This document shows positions 11,727 through 19,753 of a stretch of DNA of 30,309 bases, in pieces. The notes beneath the pieces are model-generated. The model did no database searches. It was given only the letters and a program-made list of their open reading frames with translations, and was not told the DNA's origin. Made by a program: the position numbers and the translations under genes. This stretch comes from a virus. How positions within the stretch are numbered: position 1 is the first letter of the stretch; every line of letters begins with the position of its first letter. Where the stretch lies: positions 1-30,309 of IMG/VR virus record IMGVR_UViG_3300025896_000132; one strand, written 5' to 3'.

Positions 11727-13858
11727 AGGGCCTTGCTCAGGCTGAATTAACTGGAAGGATAAAAAATTCTTCTGAAGTATATAATATGGCTCAAGACCTT
11801 GATGAGGAATTGCTTACAGAGCTTGGCAAGGAAGTTTTTGAAGGATTCAAGATAGATTGCGAAAGCCGCTCTGAATGGCTTATGATTCATGCATTCTGGT
11901 TATCTCTTTACATGCAACAGGATTACGCTGAGACTCAGGATGAGGAGCGCGATTGGGGCGCTACTGAATCTGTTCCTATACTTACTGAATCATGCGATCA
12001 GTTCCAAGCCCGAACTTTTAAAATATTCTTTCCTAATGATACATTTGTATCGGCCGTTCCTATGCAAAGAACTGTTGAGGCGCGAGAAATTCTTGAGGCT
12101 CGTGCTGACAGGATAGGAAAGCACATGAGTTATCAGCTGGGCTATCAGGACAGAAATTATAAGCTGGATAAGAATGCATTGTTTTTAGGTGTTGCAGTAC
12201 ACGGTTCTTTCTTTACCAAGACTTATTTCGATCAACAGAAAAGGCGCTTTAAGGTTGATAACGTTCGTCCTACCGATCTTGTTATAAACTATTCTGTAGG
12301 CCCTGTTAGAATAGAGGATGTGCGCAGAAAAACGCATATAATATATACTACTGTTGGAGAAACAGAAGATCTTGCGGCTCAGGATTATTTGTTAGAGCCA
12401 GCGAAAGAGGGAAGTATTACTATAGATGAAAAGTATAACACTAAGGTGGACCAATCTCAGGGAATTGCATCTCCAGATGGCGGTAGATTAAAACGTGAAG
12501 CTCCTGCAGTATTATTAGAGCAGCATAATTACTTTGATATAGGTGATGGTAATTATCATCCTTATATTGCAACTATCTGCGCAGTAAGTCAGAAAATATT
12601 AAGGTTTACTATTGGTTATGAGGCTGATGAAAAAGGCAAGCCGCTAAATAATTATGAGCAGATACAATATTTTACACATTACAAGTTCAAAGAGAATCCT
12701 GATGGTTTTTATGGACTTGGTTTGGGGCATGCAATAGGTGATCTGAATAGTGGCGTTAATATAATGTTGCGCCAGTCAATTGATGCCGCAACTCTTGCGA
12801 ATGACGGTAACATGTCAGGCTTTATAAGTGAGAGACTAGGGCTTGAAGGTGACGAAATCCGTCTTACTCTGGGCAAATTTAATAAAATTCCTGACTCTGT
12901 GGGAGATTTGCAACAGAGTGTGATGATGATGAAATTCCCGGGTCCTAATGTTGCGCAGATTCAGCTTATGGAAGCAATGGATGAACGTGCGCAACGCATG
13001 GGTTCAGTTACTGAGGCTGTAACGGGTGGTTCAGATAAAGTTGAGCAGCCTACAACTTACCTTGCAAAAATAGAGCAGTCTCTGGAGCAATTTTCTTCAA
13101 CCCAGCTACTATTGGCACATTCTTTAACTGATGAACTGAATAAAATTTACAGAATCAATCAAAGGTTCCTGCCTTTCCATACTTATTTTACAGTAAATGG
13201 TGTTCCGGAAACTATTACACGCGATGATTACAAAAGTGACATGCTGATCCAGCCTATCTTTGATCCTAAGTATGCAACGCAAGGGCAAAAAGTTGCAAGG
13301 GCACAAGCTGAATTGAATGCTACTTTGCAAAACCCTGTAAATGAGGGGAGGCCGCAAGTAATTGATGAAGCTTTCAGGCGGTATATGAAAGCTCTGGATG
13401 TTGAAGATATTGATGCCTTAATACCTCCTCAACCTCAAATAGAGAATTTTGATGATCAGATTTTAGAAAATATGTGGTTCTTGATGCCAAAAGAAGCGCG
13501 CCCTTTATTTGATGTGTTTCCGGATCAGAATCATGCTATACATCTTGCAATACTGAATCAGTTTCTTGCTCAATACAGTCAGGTATTACAACCCGATCAG
13601 CAGGAAGATGTGTTAAAACATATGCAAAAACACCAAGGATATTTATATGGACAAGAAAATGGACTCCTCCCGCCAAGTCAGGCCGGACAACAGCCAACTC
13701 CGCCACTTGCTGCACGACAAGACAATGCAATGGGTGCTGGGACAACTACGCCAGACTTATCGCAAGCCGAGAGCGAGTTGCTTGGAGAAATCATGGGAGG
13801 AGCAGCACCGGATAGCGGGGCAGCAGCAGGTTCTGGAGCACCTTCACAGGTTGCTTGA
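11633..13858 (+). CDS. Portal protein (head-tail connector)
   Basis: 741 residues, in the range of large podoviral portals. The portal is a dodecameric ring at the capsid vertex that docks the terminase and the tail. Recognised from the block LTESCDQFQARTFKIFFPND, the later YFTHYKFKENPDGFYGLGLGHAIGDLN (a portal signature, with G-x-G-x-G and the preceding hydrophobic strand) and the helical stem region with NSGVNIMLRQSIDAATLANDG. The C-terminal ~60 residues are low-complexity Gln/Pro/Ala. ATG at 11633 is chosen because it gives a natural acidic N-terminus (MEEEQRNQAISGL), but its ribosome site is weak, and a later ATG is possible; either way it overlaps the preceding gene. Confidence 0.85.
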   Translation: MEEEQRNQAISGLAQDIQENPPETEGEHQVVEGLAQAELTGRIKNSSEVYNMAQDLDEELLTELGKEVFEGFKIDCESRSEWLMIHAFWLSLYMQQDYAETQDEERDWGATESVPILTESCDQFQARTFKIFFPNDTFVSAVPMQRTVEAREILEARADRIGKHMSYQLGYQDRNYKLDKNALFLGVAVHGSFFTKTYFDQQKRRFKVDNVRPTDLVINYSVGPVRIEDVRRKTHIIYTTVGETEDLAAQDYLLEPAKEGSITIDEKYNTKVDQSQGIASPDGGRLKREAPAVLLEQHNYFDIGDGNYHPYIATICAVSQKILRFTIGYEADEKGKPLNNYEQIQYFTHYKFKENPDGFYGLGLGHAIGDLNSGVNIMLRQSIDAATLANDGNMSGFISERLGLEGDEIRLTLGKFNKIPDSVGDLQQSVMMMKFPGPNVAQIQLMEAMDERAQRMGSVTEAVTGGSDKVEQPTTYLAKIEQSLEQFSSTQLLLAHSLTDELNKIYRINQRFLPFHTYFTVNGVPETITRDDYKSDMLIQPIFDPKYATQGQKVARAQAELNATLQNPVNEGRPQVIDEAFRRYMKALDVEDIDALIPPQPQIENFDDQILENMWFLMPKEARPLFDVFPDQNHAIHLAILNQFLAQYSQVLQPDQQEDVLKHMQKHQGYLYGQENGLLPPSQAGQQPTPPLAARQDNAMGAGTTTPDLSQAESELLGEIMGGAAPDSGAAAGSGAPSQVA

Positions 13859-13877
13859 TTCTGAATATTAGCCCGAT

Positions 13878-13906
13878 TTGATTTCATAATTTTAAATTGC
13901 TATAAT
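13878..13906 (+). promoter_or_regulatory. Promoter with perfect TATAAT that would give a leaderless transcript
   Basis: TTGATT (13878-13883), a 17-base spacer and TATAAT (13901-13906). Six bases then lead to the ATG at 13913, which has no Shine-Dalgarno sequence, so the transcript would begin at the start codon. It lies in the only clear gap (54 bases) within the head-gene block and may boost the capsid genes. Confidence 0.55.
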
Positions 13907-13912
13907 AATATC

Positions 13913-14731
13913 ATGGGAATTTCACGCACACTTAGAAGAATTACACATGCAGTTGTTCATCCTATTCAGGAGGCAACTGATTGGATACCGGGTAGTCAGT
14001 ATATTTTACCAGCTGCTTTAGCGGCAATACCGGGTGTTGGCCCGGCGCTTTCAGGAGCTTATCTTGGTGCGTCAAATTACGACAAAACCGGATCATTTGG
14101 AAAAAGTCTTGCATCTGGTCTTGTTGCATATGGCGGTGCTAAATATGGTGGAAACGCGCTCAAGAAAACATTTGGTGATTTTGGTACTATAGGTAGCAAT
14201 ATTGGTAGAGCCGCTAATGCAATTGGTGGTGCGGGTAGTTCTACCTCAATTGGCGCATCTCTTGGGAATGCATTAAGTTCTGTTGGCGGGAGTGCAGGAG
14301 CGGGTAGTTTTGCTTCCAATCTTCTTTCAACTCCGATAACTTCTTTGGCTGGCAATGCCATTGCAACTAATCTTGCATCTTCTTTAGGAGGCGGTAGTGC
14401 GCCAGATGCTCCGAGTGGCCCCGCACCATTTGTTGCAAGTAGGCAGGCGCAAAAAGAGCTTCCTTCAAGTCTTTCTGGATTTGGATCACTGGATCAGAAT
14501 CAGCAGGCGAGTAATATTGCAACTCAAGGTGTTTATGGCGCAGGTTTGGGTCCACAGGAGAACCAATATTTTTTAAATCTTATTAATAGAAGACTTGTGG
14601 ATGATAGTGGTCAGGTAGGTGATGTAAATTCAGTGAATCCAATTGAAAGTTCTTATTTAGGTCAGTTGGGACTTGGTGGATATAATAATTCTAATAATTT
14701 ATTGGAGGCAATAAGTAGATGGCAGGGTTAA
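13913..14731 (+). CDS. Gly/Ala/Ser-rich virion protein, possibly internal or ejection protein
   Basis: 272 residues. A short basic N-terminus (MGISRTLRRITHAVVHPI) precedes a hydrophobic segment ILPAALAAIPGVGPALSGAYLGA (about 31-53), then a long region of small residues (GGAGSSTSIGASLGNAL, repeated Gly-Ser-Ala), and a polar C-terminus with asparagine and tyrosine (YNNSNNLLEAIS). This composition is typical of phage proteins packaged inside the head and injected with DNA; a virion assembly role is the alternative. It directly follows the portal and precedes the co-chaperonin, which it overlaps by 13 bases. Function is inferred from position and composition only. Confidence 0.6.
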   Translation: MGISRTLRRITHAVVHPIQEATDWIPGSQYILPAALAAIPGVGPALSGAYLGASNYDKTGSFGKSLASGLVAYGGAKYGGNALKKTFGDFGTIGSNIGRAANAIGGAGSSTSIGASLGNALSSVGGSAGAGSFASNLLSTPITSLAGNAIATNLASSLGGGSAPDAPSGPAPFVASRQAQKELPSSLSGFGSLDQNQQASNIATQGVYGAGLGPQENQYFLNLINRRLVDDSGQVGDVNSVNPIESSYLGQLGLGGYNNSNNLLEAISRWQG

Positions 14732-15072
14732 GTGGTGTGTGCTACCAACCGAAATTTGGTAGAGTGTTGATTGAGCGTGTAGTAGAAGAAAAATCAAAAG
14801 GTGGTGTAATAATTCCAAATGCAAAAAGACATGCATCATGTCAGGGTAAGATAATTGCATTAGGTGAAACTGCTGGTTGGACAGATACTTTCGATTCAGA
14901 GGGTGAACCCCAAGTTGTAAGAGTATTTAAAATTGGTGATGAGGTGATGTTTGGCCGTCATACGGGTGCTTGGCTTGATGCTACTTATACCAATGGTGAG
15001 CAAAATGATGATGGAAAATTATTTATTTGCCAAGATGCAGATATTTTATGTGTAATTAACAAAGGAGAGTAA
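14719..15072 (+). CDS. Phage-encoded GroES-like co-chaperonin
   Basis: 117 residues, slightly longer than bacterial GroES. It matches the family from end to end: the first strand FGRVLIERV, the mobile-loop region EEKSKGGVIIP (24-33), which contacts GroEL, the turn QGKIIALGE, the core KIGDEVMFGR (71-80), and the closing strand DADILCVI (106-113). About 25 residues between the loop and the core (WTDTFDSEGEPQ) and near the end (NGEQNDDG) are inserts relative to bacterial proteins. Like T4 gp31 it would cap host GroEL to fold the capsid protein. It sits directly before the scaffold and capsid genes, as that job would predict. ATG overlaps the upstream gene by 13 bases. Confidence 0.85.
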   Translation: MAGLSGVCYQPKFGRVLIERVVEEKSKGGVIIPNAKRHASCQGKIIALGETAGWTDTFDSEGEPQVVRVFKIGDEVMFGRHTGAWLDATYTNGEQNDDGKLFICQDADILCVINKGE

Positions 15073-15074
15073 AA

Positions 15075-16004
15075 GTGGAAGATGAAGTGCAAAATAATAG
15101 TGCGGAGCTGGAAAATAATTCAGTTACTGTAGAAAATGAAGTTAATGAATCTGAGCAGGTACAGACTCCAAAAAATGAAAGACCTGAAGGCTATGATATC
15201 ATAGATCCTGAGAAAGCATCTCCTGAAGATGTTCAAAAAAGAATAAATTATCTTTATAAACAATACAGAACAAGCAATGAAGAATTGAGAAGCTACAAAG
15301 AAATTGCAGCTGAACAATCACGCTTGCTTTCTGAGTTGCAAAATGGGATGGGCGCAGTTGTAGATCATTTGCAAAGTTCAAAGTTTGTTGAGACTGAAGC
15401 GCAGGTAAAGGCACAATTAAAAGCTGCTTATGAATCTGGTGATGCAGATGCTGCTACAGATGCACAGGAAAAACTTGCAGAATTAAAAGCGCGCAAAATT
15501 CTTGCAGAGCAAAATAAACTGCAAAAACCAAAAGCGCAACCACAACAAAATCAACCACAGCAACCTCAACAATACGATGATGTGATGTATGAAGGTCGTG
15601 ATGTGATTGAAAATTGGCAATCTGAAACAGATGAAAATGGTCGTCTTGTTCGTCCATGGGCTTTCACCAAAGATGCTAACAGACCAGATCCTGATTATAT
15701 AGAGGCTTTAGCTGTTACACATAAAATATTAAATAGTCCGGCGTATGAGCATTTATCAATGGAAGAAAAATTAAGAAAGGTGGATGAGCGTATGGGAACA
15801 AAGCAACAGTCACAAGGTGGTCAGAATGTACTTGGCTCTCGTTTGACAACGCAGAAAAAAACTGCTAGAGTAACACTAACTCCTGAAATGCAGAAGGTAG
15901 CAATCAGGACTAAATTCGGTGGCTCCAATGCGAAAACTGACGCTGACCATATAGAGGCATATAGGAAGCAGTTAGAAATAGTGAAATCTACAAAAAGGAG
16001 CTAA
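15075..16004 (+). CDS. Capsid scaffolding protein
   Basis: 309 residues from a GTG start, fixed by GGAG eight bases upstream. The protein is almost wholly helical and charged: an acidic, disordered N-terminus (DEVQNNSAELENN...), coiled-coil-like middle (EELRSYKEIAAEQSRLLSELQ; DAATDAQEKLAELKARKILAEQNKLQ), a Gln/Pro-rich hinge (QPQQNQPQQPQQ), and a basic C-terminal tail. This is the usual layout of a podoviral scaffold, which directs procapsid assembly and then leaves. It lies just upstream of the decoration and major capsid genes, as expected. Confidence 0.7.
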   Translation: MEDEVQNNSAELENNSVTVENEVNESEQVQTPKNERPEGYDIIDPEKASPEDVQKRINYLYKQYRTSNEELRSYKEIAAEQSRLLSELQNGMGAVVDHLQSSKFVETEAQVKAQLKAAYESGDADAATDAQEKLAELKARKILAEQNKLQKPKAQPQQNQPQQPQQYDDVMYEGRDVIENWQSETDENGRLVRPWAFTKDANRPDPDYIEALAVTHKILNSPAYEHLSMEEKLRKVDERMGTKQQSQGGQNVLGSRLTTQKKTARVTLTPEMQKVAIRTKFGGSNAKTDADHIEAYRKQLEIVKSTKRS

Positions 16005-16006
16005 TC

Positions 16007-16444
16007 ATGACCGTGAAAAAATCAGGTGTAAAAAAAGGCAATTCTTCGTGGAAACCAGCAAGTCTAAATGAATTTTCAGACAAGGAGCCGGGTTATACTT
16101 ATCGTATGGTAAGAAAAGATCAGGCAAATGTTGCAAAGAAGCATAGAGAGGGTTGGGAAACAGTGAGTGGTTTGCATGATTCAAATGTAAAATATGATGA
16201 TCCAAATCGTATTGAGCATGGAAAATCTCTTACTAGTATGCATGAGGGACATGATTGGATATTGATGCGTACGCCAGATGAGAATGTTGAGGAACGTGCC
16301 AAATATTACGATGCGGAAAACGCAAGACGAGTTGAGGGACTAACAGCTCACATTAAAAAAGAAATGCATGACAAGGCGGGTAATGCCCCTGTTCATGGCG
16401 AAATTACAATTAGTTCCAGAAAAGGGACAAAAGTTTTAGATTAA
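16007..16444 (+). CDS. Conserved small head-region protein
   Basis: 145 residues (MTVKKSGVKKGNSSWKP...). The segment PGYTYRMVRKDQANVAKKHREGWETVSGL is the conserved part of a family that is found next to scaffold and capsid genes in several podovirus genomes; it is basic at the start and highly charged throughout. A capsid-associated or assembly role is likely from position; the biochemical function is not known. Start follows the previous stop by two bases, with GGAG upstream of the ATG. Confidence 0.6.
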   Translation: MTVKKSGVKKGNSSWKPASLNEFSDKEPGYTYRMVRKDQANVAKKHREGWETVSGLHDSNVKYDDPNRIEHGKSLTSMHEGHDWILMRTPDENVEERAKYYDAENARRVEGLTAHIKKEMHDKAGNAPVHGEITISSRKGTKVLD

Positions 16445-16464
16445 TTAATTAAAGGAGAATAATA

Positions 16465-17040
16465 ATGTCAATAGCTAGAGTAGGTTTTATACCAAGCAGA
16501 GAACCGTCTGTCGGTTGGGTTAAAAACTTCCCAGTTAATGCCCTTGCAAAAGAAGTTGCAAAAGGTGATGCTGTAACAATGTTAAACGGTTCAGTTTTAG
16601 CCGCTTCAGCTGGTACTAATCCTACTAAACAAGGTTTTGGTGTGGTACTTGCTGTATATACTACAGCTGGCCGCCCTCTAACTTTCCAGAATACTAAATA
16701 TATTGCATCAGGTCAGGTTGGTCGTGCTGATGTATGTTTTGATCCTAACCAAACATACATAGTTCAGTGTGTAACTTCAGTTGGTCCTTCAAATATAGGT
16801 ACAAACGTTGCAATAGATGTTTCTGCTGCAAACGCAACTACAGGTCTTTCTGGTATGTCAGTCGACATTCTTGCATCTGCATCTATAAATGAATTATTCA
16901 AAATCATCAACCTTGCTCCTAATGAACCGGGCGTTCTTACAGGAAGTTATACTCAGGGTGTAACTGGTGGTGGTGCTAATAATGGCGTTGAAGTGAAATG
17001 GAATTATCATTTCCTTCGTGCCGCTACTGCTAACATATAA
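16465..17040 (+). CDS. Capsid decoration-type protein
   Basis: 191 residues with a strong AAAGGAG ribosome site. Predominantly beta strands with small residues: early GWVKNFPVNALAKEVAKGDAVTML, middle KQGFGVVLAVYTTAGRPLTFQN and a repetitive small-residue C-terminus ending HFLRAATANI. This fits a capsid-surface decoration or cement protein, made in high amount just before the major capsid gene. A head-fibre or stopper role would also fit. There is no enzyme motif. Confidence 0.6.
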   Translation: MSIARVGFIPSREPSVGWVKNFPVNALAKEVAKGDAVTMLNGSVLAASAGTNPTKQGFGVVLAVYTTAGRPLTFQNTKYIASGQVGRADVCFDPNQTYIVQCVTSVGPSNIGTNVAIDVSAANATTGLSGMSVDILASASINELFKIINLAPNEPGVLTGSYTQGVTGGGANNGVEVKWNYHFLRAATANI

Positions 17041-17063
17041 TATTAATCAAGGGAGAATAGAAC

Positions 17064-17981
17064 ATGACAATTAATTCGGGTGCATTTTCAGAGGCGTTAT
17101 GGCCGGGAATAATGAAATGGTTTGGCGACACATACAAAGACTATGAGGTTATGTGGCCTAAACTTGTTGATGTCCATGAATCTGATAAGCAATTTGAGAA
17201 ATTTCAGGGCATTACTAATTATGGCCTTGCTGGTCTTAAAGATCAGGGCGCTGGTATTCCTTATCGCGATAAATTCCAAGGTTTCCCTCGTGAGATTGTG
17301 AATCTATTCTATGGTATTGGTTCAACTATTACTTATGAAATGATGAGATATGACCAGTATGATAAATTCCGTAAAATTCCTGAACAACTTGCACAATCTG
17401 TTCGCAGGACCGAGGAAACTATCATAACCAATCTTCTAAACAATGGTTTCTCTACAGCTTCAAATCCAACTACAACTGCTGATGGACTTTCTCTGTTTAA
17501 CTCTGCACACCGTCTTGTTGCTGCAAACAACGTTACTCAGAAAAATACTCCAACTACTGCGGCTGATCTTTCTCAGACTGCATTGGAGCAGGCTTATATT
17601 GATATAAGCGGTTTTGTTGACGATCAGAACTTACCAATTGTTATTAAGCCTAAACGTCTTATTGTGTCTAAAGAGCAGCAATTCCTTGCTCGTAAAATTC
17701 TTGACACTCAATATGAAGTTGGTTCTGGCAATAATACTATCAATCCTGTTTCAAGAGCTAATAATCCTATTGAACTAGTATGGACTCCATACCTAACAGA
17801 TGCTGATGCTTGGTTTATTAAAACTGACGAGGCAGATGGTCTGGTTATGACAAATGTTGATGAGGTAATGCTTGATCGTGATAATGATTTCGACACTAAG
17901 AATCTTAAATTCTCTGCAATGAGAGGTTTTGGTGTTGGTGGCGTTAATTATCTTGGTTACTACGGTTCACCGGGCGCATAG
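17064..17981 (+). CDS. Major capsid protein (HK97 fold)
   Basis: 305 residues. The start MTINSGAFSEALWPGIMKWF and the conserved central block LFNSAHRLVAANN, then LEQAYIDISGFVDDQNLPI and PKRLIVSKEQQFLARKILDT, are the spine-helix and P-domain blocks of HK97-type major capsid proteins, close to the Mu gpT-like group. About 305 residues is a usual mature size; no separate protease gene is seen nearby. GGGAG precedes the ATG. Codon use is the most host-adapted of the window (CGT, CGC arginines), as expected of the most abundant protein. Confidence 0.85.
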   Translation: MTINSGAFSEALWPGIMKWFGDTYKDYEVMWPKLVDVHESDKQFEKFQGITNYGLAGLKDQGAGIPYRDKFQGFPREIVNLFYGIGSTITYEMMRYDQYDKFRKIPEQLAQSVRRTEETIITNLLNNGFSTASNPTTTADGLSLFNSAHRLVAANNVTQKNTPTTAADLSQTALEQAYIDISGFVDDQNLPIVIKPKRLIVSKEQQFLARKILDTQYEVGSGNNTINPVSRANNPIELVWTPYLTDADAWFIKTDEADGLVMTNVDEVMLDRDNDFDTKNLKFSAMRGFGVGGVNYLGYYGSPGA

Positions 17982-18004
17982 TCAATTAATAAAGGAGAGT
18001 TTAA

Positions 18005-18481
18005 ATGACTAGGTTTACTGATAATATATTTAGCGGTAATACGGCGCTTACATCTGCTGCTGCATCCAGAAGTCCGGTAATGCTGTGTAGAACTCATACT
18101 TTTACACAACCTGCAACTGGTGGTACAGCAGCTCAAACGGTAACTGGTACATTTCCTTCGGGAACACAAAATCTTGATGCAAATCTGTATATTGTAACAA
18201 ATGGCTCTGCAACTGTAAGTGATAGATTTACAGTTTCAGCAGCTGGTGTTAACTTAATTTCGATTACTCAGGTTGGTTCTGCTGGTGGTTTATTAAGGTC
18301 TACAACTGCTGGGCTTGGAACATTATCAGTAGTTGCTTCTGCTTGTGCAAATGTTAATACATTAGTTGCGGACAGCTCTTATGCGGTTACTTATGTTCCT
18401 GTGTCAGCTAGTAAAAGTACAAGTTATCAACTTCAATTAACGTTTAGTCGCGCTACTGCTAATTTAACTAACTTATCTTAG
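18005..18481 (+). CDS. Small structural protein, paralogue A of a tandem pair
   Basis: 158 residues after AAAGGAG. Beta-rich, small-residue composition, no cysteine motif. A ~60-residue region (DANLYIVTNGSATVSDRFT, then QVGSAGGLLRSTTAGLGTLS) is shared with the next gene, in the same order and spacing. It is probably a capsid-surface or tail-neck protein. The name of a family cannot be given. The pair probably arose by gene duplication. Confidence 0.65.
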   Translation: MTRFTDNIFSGNTALTSAAASRSPVMLCRTHTFTQPATGGTAAQTVTGTFPSGTQNLDANLYIVTNGSATVSDRFTVSAAGVNLISITQVGSAGGLLRSTTAGLGTLSVVASACANVNTLVADSSYAVTYVPVSASKSTSYQLQLTFSRATANLTNLS

Positions 18482-18488
18482 GATATTT

Positions 18489-18947
18489 ATGACTTTATTC
18501 GGTGATGGTATCGAATCTGGCATATTAGGATTAACATCAGCCCAATCAACCCGTGGCGCAGTATTACTTACTCGTCAAAGGAGATTTCCCGGTGGTGGAA
18601 ATCAGACTTGGACAGGTTTTTTCCCGTATGGCTCAATGGGCTTCAATGCTAATCTCTATATTATACAAAATGGTTCTGCTGCCACTAGTGACAGGATGAC
18701 AATATCTACCTCGGCTGGTTCAACGCCTCTATGTACTTTTGCTGCAATGGGCTCTGCGGGTGGATTACTTTCTGGAACCACGGTTGGTCTTGGTACAAAA
18801 ACAGTAGTTGCTTCTGCTGCCTTTCAGCTTGGACCTAATAATGAAGGTGCTGATATACCTTTTCAAGTTGTGCTTAGCTCAGTAGATACTGCTACGGATT
18901 ATGGTCTCGTAATGAGCTTTAGAAGACCATTTAAACCCGGAACATAG
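18489..18947 (+). CDS. Small structural protein, paralogue B of a tandem pair
   Basis: 152 residues. Its residues ~54-110 (NANLYIIQNGSAATSDRMT, then MGSAGGLLSGTTVGLGTKT) align with residues ~59-110 of the preceding gene: identical words ANLYI, NGSA, SDR, GSAGGLL, GLGT and VVASA are kept. The N-termini (MTLFGDGIESG against MTRFTDNIFSG) also correspond. The rest has diverged. Probable structural protein, perhaps replacing or alternating with paralogue A on the particle. Start is eight bases past the previous stop. Confidence 0.65.
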   Translation: MTLFGDGIESGILGLTSAQSTRGAVLLTRQRRFPGGGNQTWTGFFPYGSMGFNANLYIIQNGSAATSDRMTISTSAGSTPLCTFAAMGSAGGLLSGTTVGLGTKTVVASAAFQLGPNNEGADIPFQVVLSSVDTATDYGLVMSFRRPFKPGT

Positions 18948-18956
18948 GAGTGCTTC

Positions 18957-19319
18957 GTGAGATCAAAAAGTTTTACAGTAATTTCATCAGCAAGCGGCAC
19001 TACTTATAGTCCTGCATATCCAATTGATACATACCGTAACCCGTGCAATATAGGAATCGGGGTGTACTTTAATTTTGGTGCTGGTGCTATATATGATGTG
19101 CAGCACACATTTTCAGATCCTTATTCAATCAACCTTAATGCAAATCCTACTGCCAATACTCCGGCAGCAGGTGTGTGGATAAATAATTCTACATTATCTT
19201 CTGCTGCAGCTAATGGTGATACTAACTATGCTTTCCCTCCAAAAGCGATCCGTTTTGCTTTAAGGGCTAATGCTTCTGCTTCTATAACAGGCGTAATACA
19301 ACAGGCAGGTCCAGAATGA
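18957..19319 (+). CDS. Small structural protein, head-tail region
   Basis: 120 residues from a GTG at 18957; TAGGAG six bases upstream decides this start. The block NIGIGVYFNFGAGAIYDVQHTFSDPYS resembles short phage structural proteins with a pattern V-x-H-T-F-D-D-P near a Gly-rich strand. Predicted beta-sandwich, probably part of the head-tail junction or a decoration. It overlaps the next tiny frame as ATGA. Function is not known for the family. Confidence 0.6.
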   Translation: MRSKSFTVISSASGTTYSPAYPIDTYRNPCNIGIGVYFNFGAGAIYDVQHTFSDPYSINLNANPTANTPAAGVWINNSTLSSAAANGDTNYAFPPKAIRFALRANASASITGVIQQAGPE

Positions 19320-19396
19320 CTCCATTAAACAATCCTCCTGCTAAAAATCCTCCTTACAGACCTAACAGGGAACAAAGAATTCCAAAGGGGAGGTAA
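19316..19396 (+). CDS. Very small Pro-rich peptide (26 residues)
   Basis: MTPLNNPPAKNPPYRPNREQ and six more residues. The ATG overlaps the previous stop as ATGA, and its end contains GGGGAGG, the ribosome site of the next gene. It may be a real coupled peptide or only a translated leader that feeds the next gene; its composition (Pro, Asn, Arg) would be unusual for chance sequence. No function can be assigned. Confidence 0.35.
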   Translation: MTPLNNPPAKNPPYRPNREQRIPKGR

Positions 19397-19398
19397 TC

Positions 19399-19746
19399 AT
19401 GGCCAGACGGCGCGGAAAACCCGGCGATTATCTTATAACAGAAGATTACTATGGCAGAACGAGATATCGCAGCCAAGTAAGCGTTGATTATTGGGGTAAT
19501 GTTGCAGAGAAACCTTTAAAGAGAAATCTTCAGGAAATTGCGACTCCATTGTCAGATCCGGAACCAGTTTCATTATATCGCGGGCCTAGTTATGAAATAT
19601 CAAATGCGTGCGATGCAGAGACTATTCCTCTTTATGTAGGAAATACTAATATCCCTACTAATCCTAATAATATGGCAGTGCAGGTGCTTAATTTAGATCC
19701 TGCAATACCTGACATGGAGGTGGGGTGTACTTTTATAATACGCTAG
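19399..19746 (+). CDS. Conserved small structural protein
   Basis: 115 residues after GGGGAGG. It starts with a basic MARRRGKPGDYLITEDYYG. The next block (VAEKPLKRNLQEIATPLSDPEPVSLYRGPSYE) has the R-N-x-Q-E-I-A-x-x-L-x-D-P-E-P pattern of short proteins found in the structural region of podovirus genomes. Function unknown; a tail or neck component is likely by position. Confidence 0.55.
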   Translation: MARRRGKPGDYLITEDYYGRTRYRSQVSVDYWGNVAEKPLKRNLQEIATPLSDPEPVSLYRGPSYEISNACDAETIPLYVGNTNIPTNPNNMAVQVLNLDPAIPDMEVGCTFIIR

Positions 19747-19753
19747 GAAAAAT

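Noticed and set aside
13647-13871. Plus-strand frame inside the end of the portal gene
   Set aside because: It is an alternative frame of the low-complexity portal tail and has no ribosome site.
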